A stretch of 12,010 bases of DNA from Actinomycetota bacterium (lineage in GTDB: Bacteria; Actinomycetota; Actinomycetes; S36-B12; UBA5976), in the NCBI GenBank assembly GCA_009704345.1, contig WLEH01000010.1, forward strand, positions 1 to 12,010. Reading direction: 5' to 3'. A model generated the notes under the pieces. The model was given only the letters and a program-made list of their open reading frames with translations. It did no database searches and was not told the DNA's origin. Below are positions 6,670 through 12,010 of the stretch, piece after piece (within the stretch, counting starts at the first letter, position 1; the number at the start of each line of letters is the position of its first letter). A program made the translations under genes and the position numbers.

Positions 6670-6712
6670 GGCGGGCTAGTGAGGCAAGATTCCCAGAGTT
6701 AGCCCAAGTGGG

Positions 6713-7936
6713 TCAACATGTAATAGGTTTCTTAGACCAGCCAAACCAACCCATGGGGTGATACGGACGACCCTTAAGTCGAACCTCAAAGTGCAGATGT
6801 GGGCCAGTGCTGTAACCAGTAGACCCGACATAGCCAATGATCTGACCTTGCCGAACCTGTCCTGAAGTTACAGCAAATCGGGTCATATGGGCATACATAG
6901 TGGCGACATCAGAACCGTGGTAAACAACGGCATACAAGCCATAAACCGTTGATCGTGCAGTCACAATGCGACCTGCAGCTGAAGCTTTAATTGGGGTACC
7001 AGTTGGTGCGGCGATATCTAAACCCGTGTGGCAAGAGCGATAACCGAATACTGGGTGTCTCCTGGGTCCTGGATAAGCAGAAATTCGACCAGTAGTTGGC
7101 CAAACTAGCGTGCCAGCAAAAACACCAGGGTTACTCTCACCACGAATCAAAGCTTGAATTCGGCGTTGCTCGGCCAAAATTTTGTCATACTCACGTTTCA
7201 CTGCAGCGCGTTGTTTTTGCGCTTTCAATACTGCTGCTTTTCGCTGCGCCTGAAGTTTAGCTAACGCATCTCGCGCTGCTTTTGCTTCAGCTCGAGCAGC
7301 TTGAGCCTCGCGTCTTGCTGCTGCTGCTTTTTCTTCTTGTATTCGAGCAAGTTCAAAAAGTCGCTCTAGCTCTTTCTTATCTTCTAGTAAACCCGCTCTG
7401 ACAATTTCTAGTTCATCAACTGAAGCACCACGCGCTCGTGCAAGAGCCTGCGCTGCTCCCAATCTGCCAGTGAATTCACCTAGCGAATCTGCTTGAAACA
7501 AAATTCCAATTATTGCTAGTGGGCCTTCTTGATAAAGCCGTCTCGCGATCTGACCTACTTGCAATTGCAGTTCGCGAACTCGCGCTTCAGCTTTTGCAAT
7601 TCGAACTCGCACCACCACTTGTGCTCGATTAATCTGTCTTATCTCAGCCTCTGCCGCTGATTCTCGGCGGAATGCCACTCTCAAATTACCCTGCGCAGTT
7701 TGTAACCTACGTTGTGCAGCTGGAATTAGTCCTTCAATTCTTCGAAGTTCTGCAGTTGCTCGCTGCACTACTTTGCTAGCTGCTAATAACTCATCTTCTA
7801 ACTCTTTAACTTGTCCCTTGATATCTTCTAATCTATCGTCCAGATCCTTACCAAAACTGGGAAGTGCAAAGCCAGTAAAGAACAAACTTGCAACCAGCGT
7901 TAAACAAATACTTCTAGTTAGCCAGAATCGATTCAT
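6713..7936 (-). CDS. Exported coiled-coil M23 (LytM-type) peptidoglycan endopeptidase, probable FtsEX partner
   Basis: The 407 residues have three parts. An N-terminal signal sequence (about 1-29) ends near FALPSFG. A long Ala/Glu/Arg/Lys-rich coiled coil (about 31-265) is broken by a hinge, RRLYQEGPLAIIGILFQADS (132-151). The C-terminal part is an M23 domain (about 275-398). The zinc ligands are His303 and Asp307 (HTGLDIA) and His382, and the catalytic histidines are His350 (MYAHM) and His380 (GPHLHFEV), so the enzyme should be active. Such proteins cut peptide cross-links in peptidoglycan. PcsB, CwlO, RipC and EnvC are coiled-coil cell-wall hydrolases or activators controlled by FtsEX in other bacteria. 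The ATG overlaps the ftsX stop by one base (TAATG), which strongly supports a functional link. The protein ends with a Cys at 407, and another Cys (302) precedes the first zinc His. A disulfide between them is possible. Confidence 0.93.
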   Translation of the reverse strand: MNRFWLTRSICLTLVASLFFTGFALPSFGKDLDDRLEDIKGQVKELEDELLAASKVVQRATAELRRIEGLIPAAQRRLQTAQGNLRVAFRRESAAEAEIRQINRAQVVVRVRIAKAEARVRELQLQVGQIARRLYQEGPLAIIGILFQADSLGEFTGRLGAAQALARARGASVDELEIVRAGLLEDKKELERLFELARIQEEKAAAARREAQAARAEAKAARDALAKLQAQRKAAVLKAQKQRAAVKREYDKILAEQRRIQALIRGESNPGVFAGTLVWPTTGRISAYPGPRRHPVFGYRSCHTGLDIAAPTGTPIKASAAGRIVTARSTVYGLYAVVYHGSDVATMYAHMTRFAVTSGQVRQGQIIGYVGSTGYSTGPHLHFEVRLKGRPYHPMGWFGWSKKPITC

Positions 7937-8844
7937 TAGACCTTCAAGTAGCGACGAATTGAAACTGTAGCCACTAAAATTGTGAGAATTAGTCCAATTG
8001 CAGCACTAATACCCATCGAAATCAAAGTTTCTTGCCAAGTTACAAAATCAAGAAATTCAATAGTGGCAACCAGTAAGCCCTCAATAACCCAATATTGGGC
8101 AGCGGCGATAAGTCCGAGCGCAAATAGTGCGCCAACACCGGCCGCAATAACTGCCTCCATCACAAATGGCAACCTAATGGCGCTTTTGGATGCGCCAACT
8201 AATCGCATGATGCCAATCTCTTCACGGCGGCTAAAAGCTGCAATGCGCATCGTATTGATTGTTAAAACCATTACAACTAACAACATTAAAACTGCGATCG
8301 CAACTGCCCCAATCTGCAGATAGCCCAGCGATACAAACAATGAGTCCAACACGGCTTGTTGATCTTGAACATATTCCACACCAGGCAGATTCTCAATTTT
8401 GGCGACCACTGATTGATATTGCTCTGGATCAGACATGCTCACTCGAAATGATTCGGGCATCTGATCTAGCGTGGCTTCCGCTGCAACCGCACTACCGGCA
8501 AATTGCTCTAAAAAGCGAGTGTAGGCAGCGGCTTGATCTTCAAACCTAACTTCGGTGACGAGCGGCTTCAAAGTGTTTAAGCGCTGCTCAATTAGATTTT
8601 GCTCAGCGTCAGAGATTCGACCACCAGGGCATAAGCTAAGTGGACTAATGTCACCACACAAAAACACTGTAATCTCAACTCGTTCATAGAGTGTCTGCTC
8701 GGTAATTTCTACTTGCGAGCGCACCATGAGCGAAAGTGCCAGCATTGTTAGCGCAATAGTTGAGGTCACAATAATTGCCAGTGTCAAAGTAAATGTTCGG
8801 CGCAGTCCAGTGCCAACTTCAGCTAATAGGAATCGAAGATTCAT
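7936..8844 (-). CDS. ftsX: Cell division protein FtsX
   Basis: FtsX is the membrane subunit of the FtsEX ABC-type complex and passes ATP-driven conformational change to a cell-wall hydrolase outside. The 302 residues fit the family: one N-terminal membrane helix (about 20-41), a periplasmic or extracellular domain (about 42-175), and three helices near 177-197, 228-252 and 272-295. The cytoplasmic segment SRREEIGIMRLVGAS (205-219) is the conserved FtsX signature. The extracellular domain carries a Cys pair, Cys63 and Cys72, flanking a short loop before CPGGRIS, which may be disulfide bonded. Its start overlaps the ftsE stop by one base (TAATG) and its stop overlaps the M23 start in the same way, so the three proteins are probably made in matched amounts. 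Confidence 0.97.
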   Translation of the reverse strand: MNLRFLLAEVGTGLRRTFTLTLAIIVTSTIALTMLALSLMVRSQVEITEQTLYERVEITVFLCGDISPLSLCPGGRISDAEQNLIEQRLNTLKPLVTEVRFEDQAAAYTRFLEQFAGSAVAAEATLDQMPESFRVSMSDPEQYQSVVAKIENLPGVEYVQDQQAVLDSLFVSLGYLQIGAVAIAVLMLLVVMVLTINTMRIAAFSRREEIGIMRLVGASKSAIRLPFVMEAVIAAGVGALFALGLIAAAQYWVIEGLLVATIEFLDFVTWQETLISMGISAAIGLILTILVATVSIRRYLKV

Positions 8845-9536
8845 TAGTAATCTCCCAGTCCATAAACGCCGCGCTCTTGATCTCTGATAACTTCACCTTT
8901 TGCTAATTCAATAACGCGTCGACGCATGCCATCAACAATTGCAGCATCATGCGTTGCCACGATGACTGTTGTACCAAATCGATTAATTTGATCCAAAGTA
9001 CGCATGATCTCCGCTGATGTTTCCGGGTCCAAATTTCCAGTTGGTTCATCTGCAATCAACACAGTTGGTTGATTTACGCAGGCTCGCGCTATTGCAACTC
9101 GCTGTTGCTCCCCGCCACTTAATTGATGCGGAAATCTATCGGCTAAATCATTCAGCCCAACTGTGGCGAGAATTTGTTCAATTTTTTCTTGTTGTTCTTT
9201 TCTTGGCACTCCAATTACATCCAACGCAAACCCAACATTCTGCTTAACTGTTCGATTGCTTAGCAATCGAAAGTCTTGAAACACCACTCCAATTTTTCGG
9301 CGGAGCTTCGGCACTGATCGATCATGCAGTTTTTCTAACTGCATTCCATCTACCGTGATAGATCCATTGGATGGTTTGTATTCTCGCAGCACCAGAGAAA
9401 GAAAGGTGGATTTTCCAGAGCCCGATGGCCCAATTAGGAAAATAAATTCACCTGGCTCAATCAATAGATCTACGTTGTTTAAAGCTGCAGGTAGATCTTT
9501 TCGGTAATGCTTAGTTACCGCTTCGAATCTGATCAC
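8844..9536 (-). CDS. ftsE: Cell division ATP-binding protein FtsE
   Basis: FtsE is the cytoplasmic ATPase of FtsEX, recruited to the division site. The 230 residues contain all ABC motifs: Walker A GPSGSGKST (36-44), Q-loop VVFQDFRLL (84-92), signature LSGGEQQRVAIARA (139-152), Walker B VLIADEPTGNLD (159-170) with catalytic Glu164, and the switch His196 in ATHD. The FQDFRLL and EPTGNLDP wording is typical of FtsE. The start is GTG at 9534-9536, overlapping the prfB stop by 4 bases (GTGA), so translation is likely coupled to RF2. It is followed by ftsX with a one-base overlap. Confidence 0.97.
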   Translation of the reverse strand: MIRFEAVTKHYRKDLPAALNNVDLLIEPGEFIFLIGPSGSGKSTFLSLVLREYKPSNGSITVDGMQLEKLHDRSVPKLRRKIGVVFQDFRLLSNRTVKQNVGFALDVIGVPRKEQQEKIEQILATVGLNDLADRFPHQLSGGEQQRVAIARACVNQPTVLIADEPTGNLDPETSAEIMRTLDQINRFGTTVIVATHDAAIVDGMRRRVIELAKGEVIRDQERGVYGLGDY

Positions 9537-10642
9537 TCTGCTCCTCTATTTTTGCGCCAGCGAATACCGCTATTGATAAAGTCGTCTAAATCGCCATCCA
9601 ATACGGCTGCTGGATTACCAGTTTCCATGTTAGTGCGTAAATCTTTGACCATCTGGTAAGGCGCGAGCACATATGAGCGCATTTGATTGCCCCAGGAACC
9701 AGCGCTCTCACCTCGCAGCGCATCAATTTTGGCCTGCTCTTCCTGGCGTTTACGTTCCAGAAGTTTTGAAGAAAGCACGGCCATGGCGGTTGCTTTATTC
9801 TGCAATTGTGATCGCTCGTTTTGGCATGCAACCACAATGCCAGTTGGAATATGAGTAAGTCTCACCGCTGAATCAGTGGTGTTCACTCCTTGACCACCAG
9901 GTCCAGACGAGCGATAAACATCAACTCTAATTTCATCTTCTGGAATAACAATTGCATCTGATTGCTCAACCACTGGCACCACTTCAACGCCAGCAAACGA
10001 AGTATGACGCCTAGCCTGCGAGTCAAATGGTGAAATACGAACTAACCGATGTGTTCCTTGCTCTACCGAGAGCATGCCATAGGCATATGGGGCTTTTACT
10101 GCAAAAGTAGTTGACTTGATACCGGCTTCTTCGGCATATGAAGTTTCATAAACTTCAGTTTTCCAACCTTTTCGCTCACAATATCGTAAATACATGCGCA
10201 TTAACATTTCCGTCCAATCAGCGGCATCAACGCCACCTGCTTCAGAACGTAGTGTTACCAATGCTTCTCGAGAATCATATTCACCGGAAAGCAAAGTTTT
10301 AACTTCAAGCAGATCTAGCTCCGTTTTTACTTTAGTTATCTCAGTCACCACTTCCGTAATCGCGGCCGCATCAGATTCAGCAGTTGCTAACTCAAATAGC
10401 GTTTCAAGATCATTAATACGATTACGCAAAGTTGAAACTGCAGTAATTTCATTTCGCACCGCCGCTAATTTGCTAGTAACTTGTTGTGCTCGGCTTTGGT
10501 CATTCCATAAGTTTGGATCTGTTGCGGCAGTTTCCAATTCCTGCAGTTGTTGATTTAGTTTTACTAAATCCGTCACCTGCTCTATCCCACTTAGTTTCTC
10601 GGCCAATTCCGTTAAGGCAGCAGTTATTTCATCGTTTTCCAT
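9533..10642 (-). CDS. prfB: Peptide chain release factor 2
   Basis: RF2 reads UGA and UAA stop codons and triggers release of the finished protein. From the ATG at 10640-10642 the protein has 369 residues, the usual size. It shows the stop-codon-reading tripeptide SPF (204-206, in RISPFDSQARRHTSF) and the catalytic GGQ (249-251, in SSGPGGQGVN), at almost the same positions as in E. coli RF2. The N-terminal helical region (about 5-110) precedes them. The frame is open to 10741, but those 33 extra codons are Gly/Thr-rich and unlike any RF2. I therefore chose the internal ATG (MENDEITAALTEL), which also has a -10 box just upstream. There is no in-frame UGA near the start, so the programmed +1 frameshift that controls RF2 in E. 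coli is absent. The stop overlaps the ftsE GTG by 4 bases. Confidence 0.95.
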   Translation of the reverse strand: MENDEITAALTELAEKLSGIEQVTDLVKLNQQLQELETAATDPNLWNDQSRAQQVTSKLAAVRNEITAVSTLRNRINDLETLFELATAESDAAAITEVVTEITKVKTELDLLEVKTLLSGEYDSREALVTLRSEAGGVDAADWTEMLMRMYLRYCERKGWKTEVYETSYAEEAGIKSTTFAVKAPYAYGMLSVEQGTHRLVRISPFDSQARRHTSFAGVEVVPVVEQSDAIVIPEDEIRVDVYRSSGPGGQGVNTTDSAVRLTHIPTGIVVACQNERSQLQNKATAMAVLSSKLLERKRQEEQAKIDALRGESAGSWGNQMRSYVLAPYQMVKDLRTNMETGNPAAVLDGDLDDFINSGIRWRKNRGAE

Positions 10643-10654
10643 GGCATCAGGGTA
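10643..10654 (-). promoter_or_regulatory. Probable leaderless-type promoter of the prfB-ftsEX-smpB operon
   Basis: TACCCT (10649-10654 on the minus strand) fits the actinobacterial TANNNT -10 core and ends 6 bases before the prfB ATG. No Shine-Dalgarno sequence lies in front of that ATG. Transcription would therefore begin at the start codon. No strong -35 is visible at 17-18 bases spacing. The same layout occurs at three other genes in this window. Confidence 0.4.
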
Positions 10655-10716
10655 GGCGATTTTGCCAGTTCCACTAGTTATCCCGCCGCCTGCGCAAGTC
10701 GCGCCGAACTTCCCAA

Positions 10717-10736
10717 ATGTAACCGCTCGGTTACAT
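10717..10736. repeat. Perfect 9+9-bp inverted repeat, possible operator or hairpin
   Basis: The plus strand reads ATGTAACCG, a 2-base spacer CT, then CGGTTACAT, which is the exact reverse complement of the first arm. The 20-bp element lies in the 120-bp gap between the HAD hydrolase stop (10763) and the prfB start (10642), centred about 85 bases upstream of prfB. A short, perfect palindrome of this kind is typical of a dimeric repressor site (for example TetR type). As RNA it could also fold, with a 4-base loop and an 8-bp stem, followed on the minus strand only by TTTGGG. That is a poor terminator tail, so I favour an operator, without knowing the regulator. Confidence 0.6.
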
Positions 10737-10762
10737 GTCATGTGGATCTGGAAGTCTTGTCA

Positions 10763-11410
10763 CTAATTCAGGTCTTGCCCCAAGATTGCGCTAAGTTCCA
10801 GCTTGGTCTCGGCATACGTTTTATGGTGAATTCCAACCATCCCAACTTCAACCGCGGCGGTAATGTTGTGCTTGATGTCATCTACAAATACTGCAGCTGG
10901 TGCACTGATGCCAACTTGCTCTAACGTAAATTCATAAATTCGCCGCTCTGGTTTTCGCATACCAACTTCACCGGAAATAACAACTGCATCAAACATCTCG
11001 TCCCAGCCAGATCGAGGATATTCATTCCCCCACGAGTTAGACAAAAGCGCAGTTTTATAGCCAAGTTGCCGAACTCGATAAACCAAGCCACGCATATCAT
11101 CAGCCTGCGTGAAATGATCAAACATTCGCTGAAGTAAGCCTGCATGATTAATTTCATGATGAGCATACTTAGTTAACTCTTGCGCCAATCGCTCTTCAAA
11201 ATGTGGGACTTCTAATTCGCCACGTTCTATCGCATGAACTGGATTCAAATGTGCTTCCATGGAGCCAGTTGGGCCAAGCCAAGTTCCCATTACTTTCTCA
11301 AAAATCCGATCATCAATCCCATCGGCTTTCATCCAGGCGGAAACTGCATGGTCAACCGGTTGGGTCAGCACACCACCCCAGTCCACAATCAAGCATTCGA
11401 TATCAGCCAT
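10763..11410 (-). CDS. HAD-superfamily hydrolase (phosphatase- or epoxide-hydrolase-N-terminal-like)
   Basis: The 215 residues carry the four HAD motifs. Motif I is VDWGGVLT with nucleophile Asp10. Motif II is LLSNSWG with Ser124. Motif III is Lys153 in GMRKPERRIYEF. Motif IV is FVDDIKHN with Asp177 and Asp178. A helical cap (about 16-100) sits between motifs I and II, as in class C1 HAD enzymes. The second motif I acidic residue, normally two positions after the nucleophile and needed as general acid in phosphatases, is Gly12 (DWGG for DxD). This DxGGVL version is seen in a subfamily related to the N-terminal domain of soluble epoxide hydrolase and to proteins annotated as HAD-like near acyl-CoA dehydrogenases. 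The substrate cannot be told. The ATG at 11408-11410 is divergent from the mrp-like gene with 65 bp between starts. Confidence 0.85.
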   Translation of the reverse strand: MADIECLIVDWGGVLTQPVDHAVSAWMKADGIDDRIFEKVMGTWLGPTGSMEAHLNPVHAIERGELEVPHFEERLAQELTKYAHHEINHAGLLQRMFDHFTQADDMRGLVYRVRQLGYKTALLSNSWGNEYPRSGWDEMFDAVVISGEVGMRKPERRIYEFTLEQVGISAPAAVFVDDIKHNITAAVEVGMVGIHHKTYAETKLELSAILGQDLN

Positions 11411-11416
11411 TGCGCC

Positions 11417-11422
11417 AGCCTA
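11417..11422 (-). promoter_or_regulatory. Leaderless-type -10 box of the HAD hydrolase gene
   Basis: TAGGCT on the minus strand fits TANNNT and lies 6 bases before the ATG at 11410. No ribosome-binding site is seen. The expected -35 position (about 11440-11446) coincides with that of the divergent mrp-like promoter, so the two promoters would share or compete for DNA. Confidence 0.35.
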
Positions 11423-11463
11423 GAGAAAGTTTGCCCATTTGGTGCAGATTTAGCCAACTCCTC

Positions 11464-11469
11464 TAAAGT
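11464..11469 (+). promoter_or_regulatory. Leaderless-type -10 box of the Mrp-like gene
   Basis: TAAAGT fits TANNNT and lies 6 bases before the ATG at 11476. TTGGTG at 11439-11444 could be the -35, with a rather long 19-base spacer. No ribosome-binding site precedes the ATG. Confidence 0.4.
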
Positions 11470-11475
11470 TTCGCC

Positions 11476-12010
11476 ATGCCAACAACTGATGAAATCTATG
11501 CCGCGCTGAGCACAGTTCACGATCCAGAGATTCACCGACCATTAACCGAACTGAACATGGTTGCTGGCATTGCGCTAAAAGATAAAGAAGTGTTGCTTGA
11601 TATCAAGTTAACTGTCGCTGGCTGCCCTATGCGAGATGAAATTAGCAACCGAATCAACAGTGCCATATCAAATTTAGATAGCACACTTACTACCAGCATC
11701 ACCTTTAGCGTGATGACTGATGAAGAGCGTGCCGCCCTTCGCACTCAACTAAAAGGTGGAGTGGAACGAGAGAATCCATTTACTCGACCAGATTCCATGA
11801 CCAAAGTAATTGGAATTGCTTCGGGTAAAGGTGGCGTTGGCAAATCAAGTCTGACCGCAAATTTGGCGGTAGCACTTACTCAACTTGGTCGACGTGTTGG
11901 CGTAATTGATGCTGATATCTATGGCCATTCAATTCCGAGATTACTTAATGCAATAGGTGCGCCAACTATGGTGGAAGGAATGATGATGCCACCGCAGGGT
12001 TATGGCATCA
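11476..12010 (+). CDS. Mrp/ApbC/NBP35-family Fe-S cluster carrier ATPase (3' end beyond window)
   Basis: The frame is open from the ATG at 11476 to the window edge (178 codons). Residues 1-90 form a MIP18/DUF59 domain with DPEIHRPLTEL (16-26) and the conserved Cys-Pro pair in AGCPMRDEI (Cys50). After a linker comes the P-loop NTPase domain, with the deviant Walker A SGKGGVGKSS (116-125), typical of the Mrp/MinD family, and DADIYGHSIPR (145-155), the Mrp signature. The C-terminal CxxC that binds the cluster would lie beyond the edge. Such proteins bind and transfer [4Fe-4S] clusters to target apoproteins in the cytosol. The fusion of MIP18 domain and ATPase is the normal bacterial form. The gene is transcribed away from the HAD hydrolase gene. 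Confidence 0.93.
   Translation, partial: MPTTDEIYAALSTVHDPEIHRPLTELNMVAGIALKDKEVLLDIKLTVAGCPMRDEISNRINSAISNLDSTLTTSITFSVMTDEERAALRTQLKGGVERENPFTRPDSMTKVIGIASGKGGVGKSSLTANLAVALTQLGRRVGVIDADIYGHSIPRLLNAIGAPTMVEGMMMPPQGYGI

Noticed and set aside
7982..8549. Plus-strand open frames of 113 and 96 codons
   Set aside because: They lie antisense inside ftsX, show no family resemblance and have amino-acid compositions typical of shadow frames.
10194..10553. Plus-strand open frame of 119 codons
   Set aside because: It is antisense within prfB, Ser/Val-rich, and without recognisable motifs.
10643..10741. N-terminal extension of RF2 from the ATG at 10739-10741
   Set aside because: The 33 residues are unlike any RF2 N-terminus. 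The remaining 369 residues already give full family length, with SPF and GGQ at the standard positions.
1..12010. CRISPR array, insertion sequence or toxin-antitoxin pair
   Set aside because: No regularly spaced direct repeats, transposase-like reading frames or terminal inverted repeats are visible, and all sizeable frames are explained by the listed genes.

Overview
The window looks like a piece of a chromosome from a low-to-moderate GC actinobacterium. The block prfB-ftsE-ftsX-(peptidases)-smpB-ssrA is a known actinobacterial arrangement, start codons include GTG and TTG, and several genes have an actinobacterial-style TANNNT box 6-7 nt before the start codon (leaderless-type expression). 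The modest GC and very tight packing would suit a streamlined freshwater lineage such as acI/Nanopelagicales. That taxonomic guess is inference, not something the sequence proves.

Layout. (1) Positions 1-1344, + strand: the last 49 codons of an unidentified membrane protein, then a DUF418/YeiB-type membrane protein. (2) Positions 1370-4740, - strand: a compact three-gene operon read in the order mandelate racemase/muconate lactonizing-type enzyme, APH-fold small-molecule kinase, enolase-like protein. It is probably transcribed from a promoter at about 4741-4777. (3) Positions 4879-5253, - strand: tmRNA (ssrA), with encoded CCA and tag AKQKANDFALAA. (4) Positions 5332-10642, - strand: the core operon prfB, ftsE, ftsX, M23 peptidase, PDZ-less S41 protease, smpB. 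Most of its junctions overlap or have gaps of a few bases. (5) Positions 10763-11410, - strand: a HAD-family hydrolase, divergent from an Mrp/ApbC-type Fe-S carrier ATPase that starts at 11476 and runs off the window. No stretch longer than about 300 bases lacks a gene.

How the genes work together. RF2 (prfB), SmpB and tmRNA are translation termination and ribosome-rescue functions. FtsE/FtsX form the divisome ABC module that, in other bacteria, gates a coiled-coil peptidoglycan hydrolase. The M23 protein encoded directly after ftsX is the obvious partner. The most unusual part is the three-gene cluster downstream of ssrA. It pairs two enolase-superfamily proteins of different subgroups with a kinase, and both enolase-superfamily members depart from the canonical active site. 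It could encode a small, undescribed pathway for a hydroxy- or sugar-acid.
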